NCBI RefSeq assembly: GCF_000271845.1 | Contig: NZ_JH719395.1 | Location: forward strand, 1,322,466 to 1,386,465 | Direction: 5' to 3' | Source of the DNA: Rhizobium leguminosarum bv. trifolii WSM2297 | GTDB lineage: Bacteria; Pseudomonadota; Alphaproteobacteria; Rhizobiales; Rhizobiaceae | Length of the DNA stretch: 64,000 nucleotides | Shown: positions 18,062 to 26,665 of the stretch, in pieces | How positions within the stretch are numbered: the stretch's first letter is position 1 | Layout: each line of letters begins with the position of its first letter | The notes under the pieces: model-generated | What the model saw: the letters and a program-made list of their open reading frames with translations, nothing else | The model's database searches: none | Told to the model about the DNA's origin: nothing | Made by a program: the position numbers and the translations under genes

Positions 18062-18343
18062 GTGATCCGTTCGTATAAAGACTCCGTTACGGAAGCGGTT
18101 GCAGGTGGCAAGGCTCCGAAGGGCTTTCCGGCTGACCTCGTCAGGCCAGCCATTCGGAAGCTGACGATGATCGAGGCGGCGCACGTGCTCGAAGACCTTC
18201 GCTCGCCGCCGGGTAACCGCCTGGAGGCCCTGAAGGGTAACCGAGTTGGCCAGCATTCGATCCGCATTAATGATCAATGGCGCGTTTGCTTTATCTGGAA
18301 TGAGAATGGCGCCGAAGACGTTGAAATTGTCGACTATCACTAG
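18062..18343 (+). CDS. higB: HigB toxin of a HigBA toxin-antitoxin module
   Basis: 93 residues from a GTG at 18062, 7 bases after AGGAG (18050-18054); this start gives the normal HigB N-terminus (IRSYKDS), while earlier start codons overlap the promoter. The protein is RelE-superfamily HigB: LRSPPGNRLEALKGNRVGQHSIRINDQWRVCFIW and VEIVDYH carry the usual Arg, Trp and final His residues. HigB toxins are ribosome-dependent mRNA interferases. The toxin gene precedes the antitoxin gene, the order typical of higBA. It is 52 bp before higA. Confidence 0.9.
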   Translation: MIRSYKDSVTEAVAGGKAPKGFPADLVRPAIRKLTMIEAAHVLEDLRSPPGNRLEALKGNRVGQHSIRINDQWRVCFIWNENGAEDVEIVDYH

Positions 18344-18395
18344 GCGAATTGTAGCCTGCTACTCGGCGATAAGCCGATGACGAAGGAGGTCAGAC

Positions 18396-18695
18396 ATGAC
18401 CAATACGCTTCTGCCGGTCCACCCCGGCGAAATCCTCCGCGAGGAGTATCTGATCCCGCTCAAGATGAGCGCCGGGGCGCTCGCCAAAAAGCTCAATGTC
18501 CCACGCACCCGTATCGAACGCCTCGTATCGGAGGAAACGGCAGTGACGACGGACACGGCGCTTCGCCTTGCCAAGTTCTTTCGCACCACGCCTGAGTTTT
18601 GGATGAATATGCAGGCAAGTTATGATCTGAGGACGCAGGCCCCGGCGCTTGCCGGGGAATTGGACAAAATCCCGGAGATTGATGTCGCCGCCTGA
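18396..18695 (+). CDS. higA: HigA antitoxin, HTH domain
   Basis: 99 residues behind a strong AAGGAGGT (18382-18389). It has the HigA pattern: HPGEILREEYLIPLKMSAGALAKKL, a helix-turn-helix with VPRTRIERLVSEE, then ALRLAKFFRTTPEFWMNMQ. It binds and neutralises HigB and should repress the operon through the GTATCA-N5-TGATAC sites at 17988-18041. The stronger ribosome site compared with higB fits the need for excess antitoxin. Confidence 0.93.
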   Translation: MTNTLLPVHPGEILREEYLIPLKMSAGALAKKLNVPRTRIERLVSEETAVTTDTALRLAKFFRTTPEFWMNMQASYDLRTQAPALAGELDKIPEIDVAA

Positions 18696-18863
18696 GGTAG
18701 TAAATCCTTCCTTGGAGGATAGCGAAGCGCGACGCCTCATGTGACGAGTTCGGAAACCGGCCGCCAGCGCTCCTGCCCGCCGCCCTCAGAATTCATCAGA
18801 CGGCACCCCGACATCGCTGCTTGGTGACATCGGGGGGACGCCAACAGCGTAACGGAGAACGTA

Positions 18864-19745
18864 TTACCCAGCCGCCTTGTCGAGCACACTCCAATCAAAC
18901 CCCTTGGCCCAGTCGGCGTAGCGGTGCCAGCCGACGTCGGGGAAATCGCGGCGCAGGGCGGCGATATCGGCGTCGTAGCCGGTGCGGTCGAACCATTCGA
19001 ACATCAGCGCCATGTCTTCGCTCTGCTGGCGCATCGCGGCGATCGGCAGTTCGTGATAGGCGATCGGGCGGCCGAGGACATCGGACAGGGCCTTCACCTG
19101 CTCTTCGCCGGACAATTCGTCGCCGGCAATATCGAAACGCCTGCCGAACACCTTTTCGCGCCGGTCGGTGAGTGCCGCGACGAAACCGCCGATATCGGCA
19201 ATGGCGATGTGCTGCAGCACGCGGGCCGGCGGCAGCGCAGCCGCATAGACGCCCTGGCGCAGCCCGTCGATCGCCCACGGCGCCGCGGTATTCTCCATGA
19301 AGGCCACAGGCGCGCTGATCGTGTAGGGAATGCCGAGCCCGGCAATATGTTTCTCGACGAGATACTTGCTCTCGAAGTGCGGAATGCCGGTCTTCTTGTC
19401 GGCGTCGGCGACGGAGGAATAGATCAGGTGGCCGATACCGGCGGCCTTCGCCGCATCGGCGGCGGCCATGCCCTGGCGGGCTTCGGCGTCCGTGCCGCTC
19501 TCGTAGCTGTTGCCCATCAGGAACATCGTGTCGACGCCGGTCGCAGCCTTCGTTACCGATGCCGCATCATCGAGATCGCCGGCGACGACCTCGACGCCTG
19601 CGGCGGCCAGCCGCTTTGCGCCGTCGCTCTCCGGCTTGCGTGATATCGCCCTGACGCGATGTCCCCGCGAAATCAATGCGCGTACCACAGCGCCGCCCTG
19701 CTGGCCGGTCGCACCCGTTACCAGAACGCTTCTCGTATTGCTCAT
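18864..19745 (-). CDS. NAD(P)-binding NmrA-like oxidoreductase
   Basis: 293 residues from the ATG at 19745, behind AAGGAG; the open frame upstream overlaps the divergent LysR gene and is rejected. The N-terminus SVLVTGATGQQGGAVVRALI is the Rossmann glycine-rich loop of NmrA/atypical SDR proteins. SYESGTDAEARQGMAAADAAKAAG and FMENTAAPW are also family-like. Members sense NAD(P) or reduce quinones; no catalytic Tyr-Lys pair is obvious. It is divergent from a LysR regulator (19846) across 100 bp and is probably its target. Confidence 0.82.
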   Translation of the reverse strand: MSNTRSVLVTGATGQQGGAVVRALISRGHRVRAISRKPESDGAKRLAAAGVEVVAGDLDDAASVTKAATGVDTMFLMGNSYESGTDAEARQGMAAADAAKAAGIGHLIYSSVADADKKTGIPHFESKYLVEKHIAGLGIPYTISAPVAFMENTAAPWAIDGLRQGVYAAALPPARVLQHIAIADIGGFVAALTDRREKVFGRRFDIAGDELSGEEQVKALSDVLGRPIAYHELPIAAMRQQSEDMALMFEWFDRTGYDADIAALRRDFPDVGWHRYADWAKGFDWSVLDKAAG

Positions 19746-19845
19746 GTCGCTACTCCTTGTCGTTGGCGATATGGCAGAGGTAAGACCTGTCGCATTGAAC
19801 CATAATGACCTATAGTTGGGAAACATCGTGCCACTGGTGAATACA

Positions 19846-20763
19846 ATGCTCGACCTCAACGATATTGCCGTCTTTACCCGCGTCATCGAGGCCGGCAGCT
19901 TCACCGCCGCCGCCCGGCTGCTCGCCATGCCGAAGACGACGGTCAGCCGCCGCATCGCCGCGCTCGAGCGCGAGGTCGGCGTGCGGCTCCTGCAGCGCAC
20001 CACCCGCAGCCTCAGGCTGACCGATGCCGGACGCCTCTATTACGAAGAGAGCAGCCAGGCGCTGCGCGCCCTCGAACAGGCCAATCTCCGCCTCGCCGAG
20101 GCACGCGCCGAACCCGCCGGCACGATCCGCATCTCGGCGCCTGTCGCCTTCGGCGGCCATTTCCTCGCGGCTGCGATCTTCGATTTCCTGGCGACCTACC
20201 CGAAAGCAAAGGTCGAATTGCGCCTGACCGACGACCGGCTGAACCTCATCGAAAACGGCATCGACCTCGCTTTCCGCACCGGCATTCTGGAAGATTCCAC
20301 CCTGATCGCCCGCAAGCTCGGCTCGACGCACAGGGTTCTCTGCGCCAGCCCCGATTACCTCGCCCGCTGCGGCGCGCCCGATCAGCCGGCGGATCTCGCC
20401 CGCCACGACTGCGTCATTGCCGGCCAATCCGCCCAGGCGCAATGGCTGCTCGAAGGGCCGCACGGCCAGGAAACAGTTGCGGTATTGGGCCGTTTCGCCG
20501 CCAATGAAATGCAGGCGGTCATGGCCGCCGCGATCGCCGGCTACGGCATCGCCCAACTGCCGCGCACCGTCGCCGAATCCTGCTTCAGGAACGGTAGGCT
20601 GCGCCGCATTCTTCCAGACTATACCACGCCGGCCGGCGGCCTGCATGTCGTCTATCCGAGCAGCCAGCATCTGTCGCCGCTGGTCAAGGCATTCATCCAG
20701 GTGGCGGCCGAGCGCCTGAATGCGGTAAACGAGAGCAGCGATCTCGCGATCGTCTTGCGCTAG
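19846..20763 (+). CDS. LysR-family transcriptional regulator
   Basis: 305 residues from the ATG at 19846; a GTG at 19828 is possible but less likely. The N-terminal winged HTH reads LNDIAVFTRVIEAGSFTAAARLL and SRRIAALEREVGVRLLQRTTRSLRLTDAG. The effector domain includes GTIRISAPVAFGGHFLAAAI and ends near LVKAFIQVAAERL. It belongs to the CrgA/AaeR-like LysR subgroup. The divergent position to the NmrA-like gene, with a shared 100-bp spacer, suggests it controls that gene and itself. The effector is unknown. Confidence 0.9.
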   Translation: MLDLNDIAVFTRVIEAGSFTAAARLLAMPKTTVSRRIAALEREVGVRLLQRTTRSLRLTDAGRLYYEESSQALRALEQANLRLAEARAEPAGTIRISAPVAFGGHFLAAAIFDFLATYPKAKVELRLTDDRLNLIENGIDLAFRTGILEDSTLIARKLGSTHRVLCASPDYLARCGAPDQPADLARHDCVIAGQSAQAQWLLEGPHGQETVAVLGRFAANEMQAVMAAAIAGYGIAQLPRTVAESCFRNGRLRRILPDYTTPAGGLHVVYPSSQHLSPLVKAFIQVAAERLNAVNESSDLAIVLR

Positions 20764-20787
20764 CCCCCGCGATGCCGCCGGCCTCGT

Positions 20788-21042
20788 TCACCGCCAAAGG
20801 AAGTCCGGTCCGGTGCTCTGCGATGTGAGCGTCAGCGTTCCGTCTGGCTGAACGACGTAGCTCTCGAAAACGCGATCGCCGAACTGGCCGAGAAAAGTGT
20901 GCTTGACCACCGTTCCCGGGCGATAGGGCGAATGAACGACCTTACCGCCATAGGTGAGACTATGAGGAACAGGCTGCGGCTCGCCGCCGACGCTGGCGCA
21001 GGCAGTGAGTGTGAAGAGAATGGCAATGAGCGTGTGCTTCAT
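20788..21042 (-). CDS. Small lipoprotein
   Basis: 84 residues from the ATG at 21042, which has AGGAAAG upstream; the longer start adds non-hydrophobic residues before the signal. The signal MKHTLIAILFTLTAC ends in an LTAC lipobox. The mature part (LTYGGKVVHSPYRPGTVVKHTF, VFESYVVQPDGTLTL) is predicted to be small and beta-rich. No known function. It sits between the convergent LysR gene and the SulP gene. Confidence 0.65.
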   Translation of the reverse strand: MKHTLIAILFTLTACASVGGEPQPVPHSLTYGGKVVHSPYRPGTVVKHTFLGQFGDRVFESYVVQPDGTLTLTSQSTGPDFLWR

Positions 21043-21124
21043 CTGGAATATCTTTCCTGCGAAAGCATCCCCGGCATGATGCCACAATCAATCCGGACGC
21101 CAAGAGAGAAGTGGCGCCTGCCTG

Positions 21125-22588
21125 TCACACCTCCTTCAGCACCACCTTGCCATCAAGGCTTCCGATCAAGGTCGCGCTCGCCTGATTGAGGCCGGCGACC
21201 TCGACGGCAATGCCGTGCGCCCTGAAGCGCTGCACCACCTTGTCGAGCGCAGCAACGGCGGTGATGTCCCAGAAATGCGCCTCGGACACATCGATCAGCA
21301 CGGATTTGCCGATCGCATCCTGGACGTCGAAAGCTTCGACGAAGACGTCGGCGGAGGCGAAGAACACCTGGCCGGACACACGGTAGGCGATCCGCCCGCC
21401 CGTGTCTGGCGCCACCTCCACCCGCAACAGGCGGGCGACCTTGAAGGTGAAGAACACGCCGCTGAGCAGCACGCCGACGGTCACCCCGAGCGCCAGGTTG
21501 GCGGTGAAGACGGTGACGATAACAGTCGCCACCATGACGGCGCTCGACATTCTGGGATGGACCACCACGGCTCGAAGCGACGACCAGTCGAACGTGTCGA
21601 TCGACACCATGACCATGATCGCCACCAGCGCGGCAACCGGAACCTCGGAGACCCAGGGCTTCAGCAGCACCATCAGGATCAGCAGGAAAGCGCTGGCGAA
21701 GAGCGTGGAGAGCCGGCCGCGGCCGCCATATTTCACATTGCTCACCGTCTGGCCGATCATGCCGCAGCCGGCGATGCCGCCGAACAGGCTTGCGGCCGCA
21801 TTGGCGAGGCCGAGCCCGGTGCATTCGCGGTTCTTCGAGCTCGGCGTGTCCGTGAGATCGTCGACGACGCTCGCGGTCATCATCGATTCCAACAGCCCGA
21901 CCATGGCGATGGCAAGCGCTGGTCCGGCGATGATCCGGAGGGTTTCCAGCGTCAGCGGCACCGCCGGCCACCCGAAGACGGGCAGCGAATCCGGCAGCTT
22001 GCCGAGATCGGCGACAGTGAGAACGGGAAGCCCGAACCCGATCGAGGCGACGGTGAGAATCAGGATGTAGATCAGCGGCGACGGGATCACTGTGGTGATG
22101 CGCGGCGTGAGATAGATGATCGCAAGCCCGGCACCCAGCACGGCATATTCCATCCAGCCGGCGCCGATGATGTGCGGCATCTGCGCGGCAAAGATCAGGA
22201 TGGCAAGCGCATTGACGAAGCCAGTGCGCACGGACTTTGAGACGAAGCGCATCAGCACGCCGAGCCGCAGCAGCCCGAACGCGATCTGCAGCAGCCCCGC
22301 CAGCAGCCCGGCCGCAAACAGATAGGGCAGTCCATGGGCGTGCACCAGCGGTGCTGCGACCAGTGCAACCGACCCGGCCGCCGCCGAAATCATCGCCGGC
22401 CGTCCGCCGGTAAATGCAATGACGATGCCGATGACGAAGGAGGCGTAAAGCCCCACCTCGGGATCGACGCCGGCCACGAAGGAGAAGGCGATCACCTCCG
22501 GGATCAGGGCGAAGGTCGCCACGGCGCCGGCAAGCATTTCGCGCATGGGATTGGCGGACCAATCGCGACGGATGGAGGAAAGCAGCAT
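21125..22588 (-). CDS. SulP-family anion transporter with C-terminal STAS domain
   Basis: 487 residues from the ATG at 22588; an ATG at 22621 is an alternative. The membrane core has about 12 helices, with SulP landmarks [28 protein letters not shown] at the start, [25 protein letters not shown] and [22 protein letters not shown]. The STAS domain is at ~390-487 ([26 protein letters not shown]). SulP proteins carry sulfate, bicarbonate or other anions; the substrate is not resolved here. A 170-bp leader with hairpin potential precedes it. Confidence 0.88.
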   Translation of the reverse strand: MLLSSIRRDWSANPMREMLAGAVATFALIPEVIAFSFVAGVDPEVGLYASFVIGIVIAFTGGRPAMISAAAGSVALVAAPLVHAHGLPYLFAAGLLAGLLQIAFGLLRLGVLMRFVSKSVRTGFVNALAILIFAAQMPHIIGAGWMEYAVLGAGLAIIYLTPRITTVIPSPLIYILILTVASIGFGLPVLTVADLGKLPDSLPVFGWPAVPLTLETLRIIAGPALAIAMVGLLESMMTASVVDDLTDTPSSKNRECTGLGLANAAASLFGGIAGCGMIGQTVSNVKYGGRGRLSTLFASAFLLILMVLLKPWVSEVPVAALVAIMVMVSIDTFDWSSLRAVVVHPRMSSAVMVATVIVTVFTANLALGVTVGVLLSGVFFTFKVARLLRVEVAPDTGGRIAYRVSGQVFFASADVFVEAFDVQDAIGKSVLIDVSEAHFWDITAVAALDKVVQRFRAHGIAVEVAGLNQASATLIGSLDGKVVLKEV

Positions 22589-22760
22589 CTGTTGAAGTCT
22601 CGCAAAGCAGGCCCGACGCACTCTGTCGAGCGGTCGCGTGACGGCATGCCGGTTTTGCGTTGTCTGGCGGATCGGCGGCCAGAAGAGCCACCCGGGGTCT
22701 CACCGGGTCCGTGGTGAATGCCGGTGGTATAGACGAGATTTTTGCCGCAGCGCAACATTC
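22589..22760 (-). promoter_or_regulatory. Structured leader upstream of the SulP gene (candidate)
   Basis: On the minus strand this stretch has several GC-rich complementary segments around 22690-22730. One is a stem ACCCGG/CCGGGT with a 7-nt loop; alternative pairing with the flanking CCACC/GGTGG is also possible. A short open frame begins at 22758 (MLRCGKNLVYTTGIHHGPGETPGG) and runs into the SulP start in another frame. It could be a leader peptide, an attenuator or simply a GC-rich UTR. Confidence 0.35.
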
Positions 22761-22820
22761 AAATTCGCGAAAGCGAAAAGCAAAAGCAGCCCCGGGCTCT
22801 GGCGCCTGTCAATCTCCCGA

Positions 22821-23201
22821 TCAGACCGCCGCCTTGCTGTTATCGAAATCTCTGCGTCGGGCCGCCTCTGCCCGCGAGAGCGCGCTGACGATTCTCTCGT
22901 CGGTGAAGGGCTTGGAGATCACGTCGAGCGCCCCTTCGATACCGTGGCCGACATTTTCCGGACTGCCGGTCACGAAGATGACATCCACGCCGTGGCGGTC
23001 GATCAGCCGGCGCGCCAGCTGGGCGCCGCTCGCCCCATCGGAGAGACTGAGATCGACGAGCGCCACATCGCTTCTATGAGCGTAGGCAAGCGCCTGCTCC
23101 ACCGTCGAAACTGGCCCGATAGTCTGGTGTCCGGCCTCTTGAGCGATGCGTTCCAGCTCCAGAGCGATGATATTCTCATCTTCAACGATCATGACCTTCA
23201 T
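22821..23201 (-). CDS. Single-domain response regulator (CheY-like)
   Basis: 126 residues from the ATG at 23201, behind AGGGAGA. It is a receiver domain alone: MKVMIVEDENIIALELERIA has the acidic pair, VALVDLSLSDG the phosphorylated Asp, DVIFVTG the Thr, and DVISKPF the Lys. No output domain follows. In alphaproteobacteria such stand-alone receivers often act in phosphorelays with HWE or HisKA2 kinases; none is encoded nearby. The partner is unknown. Confidence 0.88.
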   Translation of the reverse strand: MKVMIVEDENIIALELERIAQEAGHQTIGPVSTVEQALAYAHRSDVALVDLSLSDGASGAQLARRLIDRHGVDVIFVTGSPENVGHGIEGALDVISKPFTDERIVSALSRAEAARRRDFDNSKAAV

Positions 23202-23375
23202 GGACAAGTCTCCCTTATCGGACCGCGGGCACACCCCAGGCAGCGGGTACAACGCCGACTGCGCAGGAATGTTTCCACCTTGCATTGAATTTCTTTCACA
23301 GAGTCGGACCCCGTCGCTCGGCATGCCCTCTCAACGATGGCGTTCCGGCCGAGGGAGATAGGCCGACGCCGAACA

Positions 23376-23399
23376 AACCGAGGCGCACCAGCCTCGGTT
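23376..23399 (-). terminator. Terminator hairpin after the DUF4087 gene
   Basis: A 9-bp perfect stem (23376-23384 with 23391-23399) and a 6-nt loop, followed on the minus strand by TGTTC with a short T-rich run. It lies 30 bp past the stop at 23429 and in the right orientation for that gene. Confidence 0.6.
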
Positions 23400-23428
23400 A
23401 ATGAGCGCCCTTCGCTCAGGTGTCTACG

Positions 23429-23794
23429 TTACTCGTCCCTGCGCAGGAACCAGCCGATGGCGGAGTCGTTCCGGCATCGGGACAGCGGCAATTGCCGGAC
23501 GGAATGGATGCGGCTGATCCCTCCCTCGCCGTCCATCTCCACGTCCATGCAGGCGCAGGCATAGCCGTGCGTGGCATTGGTGTAGACATATTCGCCGGCC
23601 GTAAGGTCGGGGATCTTGTCCATTCCTTCGGCCTTGTAGCCGCTGCCATTCTCCACGATGATCCAGCCGCCGTCGGCATCTTTGAGCGACCAGTTCGCCG
23701 TCGAAGGATTGTCCAGCCAGCCGCAGCGCCTCTCGGCATGCGCCGCCGCCGGTGCGAGAAGCATCATCAAAACAAACGCATGCAATCTCATCAT
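23429..23794 (-). CDS. Exported DUF4087 protein
   Basis: 121 residues with a signal peptide (MMRLHAFVLMMLLAPAAAHA). The mature part begins RRCGWLDNPSTANWSLKDADGGWII, the hallmark of DUF4087, and continues with YTNATHGYACACMDVEMD. The cysteines (CGW, CACMD, SRC) may form disulfides in the periplasm. Function unknown. It is a single-gene unit followed by a terminator. Confidence 0.82.
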   Translation of the reverse strand: MMRLHAFVLMMLLAPAAAHAERRCGWLDNPSTANWSLKDADGGWIIVENGSGYKAEGMDKIPDLTAGEYVYTNATHGYACACMDVEMDGEGGISRIHSVRQLPLSRCRNDSAIGWFLRRDE

Positions 23795-23882
23795 CGCCCC
23801 TCAGTCTCGCCGGCCACTATGCTTGGTCAGTGGCCGGCAAGGCAACCGAGGCAATCTTAGATCTCCATCATCGCGCCAGCTC

Positions 23883-24668
23883 TCACGATTTCCCCTTGGC
23901 GCTTTCCTCCCGGAACGCCGCCTCGCCGGCGTCGGAGACCTCGACCCATTTCTTGTCGGGCTCGTCATCGGCAGTATAACTGTCGTGCCAGTTCCACCAC
24001 TTATAGGTCGGGGTCTGCGGATAACCTTCGGGCGACTCCTCCCAGACTTCCTGGCGGCCGAGTGGGGTGATGTCGAGATAGTTCCAGGTGCCGCCCATCT
24101 GCTCGTCGCCGCGGTTGTTGATGAAATAGGTGCGGAAGATGCGCTCGCCGTCGCGGAAGAACACGTTGGTGCCGTGCCACTCGTCGACGCCGAAATCCTT
24201 GTCGAAGCTGTCGGTGATCGTAACCCACGGGATCGTCGTCCATCCCATCCGCGCCTTCAGCCGCGCGATGTCGGCCTGCGGCGCCCGCGAGGCAAAGACC
24301 AGGGTGGTGTCGCGGGCATTGAGATGGGCGACATGGGCGACCTGATCGGCCACCATCGAACAGCCGCGGCAGGCATGTTCGGGCCAGCCGAAGACGCCAG
24401 GCTCATAGAAGGCGCGGTAGAGGATGAGCTGGTGGCGGCCCTCGAACAGGTCGCGCAGGCTGACCTTGCCCTGCGGCCCTTCGAATGCATAGTCCTTCTC
24501 CACCGCCATCCACGGCATGCGCCGGCGCTCGGCGGCAAGCGCGTCGCGGGCGCGGCTCTGAGCCTTTTCCTTGACGAGCATCTGCTTCCAGGCAGCTTCC
24601 CAGGCTGCCTGCGACACGACTGCGGGTGTGTGCATGGCCATCTGTCCGCCGTTCTCTGTTGTGGTCAT
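23883..24668 (-). CDS. DUF899 family protein, thioredoxin-like
   Basis: 261 residues. The DUF899 pattern is clear: AAWEAAWKQMLVKEKAQSRARDALAAERRRMPWMAVEKDY, then LILYRAFYEP and EHACRGCSMVADQV, where the peroxiredoxin-like loop carries two cysteines (CRGC). WTTIPWVTITDSFDKDFGVDEWHGTNVFFRDG and TWNYLDITPLGRQEVWEESP complete the family signature. The fold is thioredoxin-like, but the reaction is not established. No operon partner is evident. Confidence 0.88.
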   Translation of the reverse strand: MTTTENGGQMAMHTPAVVSQAAWEAAWKQMLVKEKAQSRARDALAAERRRMPWMAVEKDYAFEGPQGKVSLRDLFEGRHQLILYRAFYEPGVFGWPEHACRGCSMVADQVAHVAHLNARDTTLVFASRAPQADIARLKARMGWTTIPWVTITDSFDKDFGVDEWHGTNVFFRDGERIFRTYFINNRGDEQMGGTWNYLDITPLGRQEVWEESPEGYPQTPTYKWWNWHDSYTADDEPDKKWVEVSDAGEAAFREESAKGKS

Positions 24669-25149
24669 TTTGAAATCTCCTGGTTGCGGCGGATTCCCGC
24701 GCCTCTGGATGCAAAGGGCGCTTCCGTCCGCTGCTTGTCACTGTTGCAGGAGATAGTCTGGCAGCGGATCTCGGCCAGTGGGAGTAACAAGTGTGGCGCT
24801 ATTCCGTAAGCCGTCTCATCGGCAGCCCTGCCATTTGCGAGCCCGTGGGCGAAGTACTCGCTCCGCCCGTTTCCAAGACCGCCATCGGTCGACCTGGAGT
24901 TCAGCAAGGACGAAGGATCTCATCTGGAAAGGCCTGCTCGCCCTCGTCGGTTCCCTTGTACGCGGCCTATATCGCCGACGAGTTGTTGGGCGGCGAAGCT
25001 CTCGGATGGATCGGCGGATACTGCAGTAGGTCCCGGCGCAATGCGATCGTCGAGCCGGTGCGATATTCGACTGGACGGCGATCTACCCGATAGAAATGGC
25101 GATGATCGGGAGAGTCGCCAAAGGCGAGTATCGGAAGCTTGCTCTTAGG

Positions 25150-25200
25150 TTAGAACAGGATGATTTTAAGCTGGGTGGACCCAAAATCATCCTGTTCTAA
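25150..25200. repeat. Perfect 18-bp inverted repeat
   Basis: The arms TTAGAACAGGATGATTTT (25150-25167) and its exact complement (25183-25200) are separated by 15 nt. An RNA hairpin of this size is stable and ends in a run of A or T on either strand. Similar A/T-flanked palindromes are dispersed in Rhizobium genomes. Confidence 0.7.
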
Positions 25201-25211
25201 ATTAAACAGTT

Positions 25212-25261
25212 AGAGCATGATGTCATAAGAAAACCGCTCACACCTTTCGCCACCATGCTCT
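25212..25261. repeat. AGAGCATG...CATGCTCT palindromic element
   Basis: AGAGCATG at 25212-25219 and CATGCTCT at 25254-25261 bracket a core with GAAAACCGCTCACACCTTT. This layout is a familiar dispersed intergenic repeat of Rhizobium. It ends 19 bp before the cyclase start codon, so it lies in that gene's leader or promoter. Confidence 0.6.
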
Positions 25262-25280
25262 GGGCGACGGATTGTTCGAT

Positions 25281-26048
25281 ATGACGACAGCCTCTTCCAG
25301 TGAATCGACCAGGCACGGCAGCGCCAGGATCTGCCGCGGCTGCTGGGATCAGATGCATATGCCGATCCCGATCGGCGGCCCGCTCGCTTTGCCTTTCCGT
25401 GCCTTGGGCATTACCCGCAGCAAGATGAACCCCGATATCTGCACGATCTGCGAGCGCTCCTTCCAATATGTCAAGAAGCAGCGCCAGATCACCGTCGACG
25501 CCACCATCCTGTTTGCCGATATCCGGGGATACACAGATTTGTCGGAGCGCATCGAGGCAGTGCAGCTGAGCGAGATCGTCAGCCTGTTCCAGGATCGCTG
25601 CGCGCAGGCGATCTGGGCGCATGACGGCATCGTCAACAAGCAGATGGGCGACGGCCTGATGGCGATCTTCAATTTTCCCATTGTGAGGAAAGATCACGCC
25701 AGCGCCGCGATCCTGGCCGCGCAGGAAATCCAGCGAAACTGCGCCGCGGCGCTGAACGGCCTGGCGCTCGACGCCCTGCCCGGCCGCACCCTCGGCGTCG
25801 GCGTCGGCATCCATTCCGGCGAAGTCCAGATCGGCGAATTCTCCAGCTTCCGCAGCGATTTCACCGCAATCGGCGGCGTCGTCAACCAGGCGGCAAGGCT
25901 GGAATCCCAGGCCGCCGCGGGCGAGATTCTGATCTCGGCGGAAACGGCTGCGAAGGCTGCCGATCTCGCGGCAGGCGCCGAAACGCGCATGCTTTCGCTG
26001 AAGGGCATCGAGCAGCCGGTTCAGGCACGGGTGCTGGTCAAGCGGTGA
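25281..26048 (+). CDS. Class III adenylate/guanylate cyclase with cysteine-rich N-terminus
   Basis: 255 residues from the ATG at 25281. The catalytic domain spans about 70-255: TILFADIRGYTDLSE with metal-binding Asp80, VNKQMGDGLMAIFN with Asp124, and DFTAIGGVVNQAARLES with the transition-state Asn and Arg. The N-terminal ~65 residues have two CxxC pairs (Cys18/Cys21 in CRGCWDQMHMP, Cys54/Cys57 in CTICE), suggesting a zinc- or redox-binding module in place of a membrane sensor. Product cAMP or cGMP cannot be settled by eye. The protein is soluble. The start has only a weak ribosome site. Confidence 0.85.
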   Translation: MTTASSSESTRHGSARICRGCWDQMHMPIPIGGPLALPFRALGITRSKMNPDICTICERSFQYVKKQRQITVDATILFADIRGYTDLSERIEAVQLSEIVSLFQDRCAQAIWAHDGIVNKQMGDGLMAIFNFPIVRKDHASAAILAAQEIQRNCAAALNGLALDALPGRTLGVGVGIHSGEVQIGEFSSFRSDFTAIGGVVNQAARLESQAAAGEILISAETAAKAADLAAGAETRMLSLKGIEQPVQARVLVKR

Positions 26049-26209
26049 GCGACGGCGATTGCGGTCTTCTCAAAGCATCATCCCGCCGCCACCATGGCAG
26101 CCGCAGTTTCTCACGCTGTGATTGCGAAACATATTCGGCTACCAGCCGGTTAATCCTCCGGAAACAAACATCGCCTATCTCTAAGCTATTTTAATAGCTG
26201 GGGTATCTC

Positions 26210-26665
26210 ATGGGCAGTTTTTCTCTGTTTCACTGGTTGATCGTCTTGATCCTGTTCGGCGTGCCATTGTTCTTCGTCTTCAGAAAACCGCTGGTTGGGC
26301 CGAACCGCTTCGGCAGCCGGCCGCCGGCCATGGGTTTCGGCCAGGCGATTGGAAGCTATTTCAAGAACTATGTGAACTTCAGCGGCAGAGCGAGCCGTTC
26401 GGAATTCTGGTATTCGACGCTCTTCGTCTTTCTCGTCGCCATCGCTTTGTATGTCGTGGATCGGACCGAAACCTTGAGCCGGATCTGGTCGCTGGCTACG
26501 CTTCTTCCGACGATCGCCATGGCCGCCCGACGTCTTCACGACGTCAACCGAAGCGGATGGTGGCAGCTTCTCGCACTGCTATTTCCCATTGGATCGGTTG
26601 TCGTGCTCGTATGGTACTGCAGGGCGTCGACAGTGGATGATTCCAGGGAAGCCGTCTTCGCGTGA
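26210..26665 (+). CDS. DUF805 family membrane protein
   Basis: 151 residues. An N-terminal helix (HWLIVLILFGVPLFFVF) precedes the DUF805 signature: NYVNFSGRASRSEFWYSTLFVF, IAMAARRLHDVNRSGWWQLLALLFPIGSVVVLVWY. About four membrane helices in total. The family is small, common and without assigned function. Single-gene unit; 160 bp separate it from the cyclase gene. Confidence 0.87.
   Translation: MGSFSLFHWLIVLILFGVPLFFVFRKPLVGPNRFGSRPPAMGFGQAIGSYFKNYVNFSGRASRSEFWYSTLFVFLVAIALYVVDRTETLSRIWSLATLLPTIAMAARRLHDVNRSGWWQLLALLFPIGSVVVLVWYCRASTVDDSREAVFA

Larger units (their letters stand above)
24669..25280. other. Intergenic region with two palindromic repeats
   Basis: 612 bp between divergent genes. 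No convincing gene is present; short plus-strand frames at 24778-25093 lack ribosome sites and family features. The right half carries two palindromes, listed separately (25150-25200 and 25212-25261). Promoters for the DUF899 gene (minus) and the cyclase gene (plus) should lie at the two ends. Confidence 0.5.

Noticed and set aside
17861..18340. 160-codon N-terminal extension of the methyltransferase at 17051
   Set aside because: Antisense to higB and its promoter; a strong ribosome site stands before 17860.
21215..22240. Plus-strand frame of 341 codons antisense to the SulP gene
   Set aside because: Very rich in His, Asp and Arg without hydrophobic pattern; a shadow of the membrane helices on the other strand.
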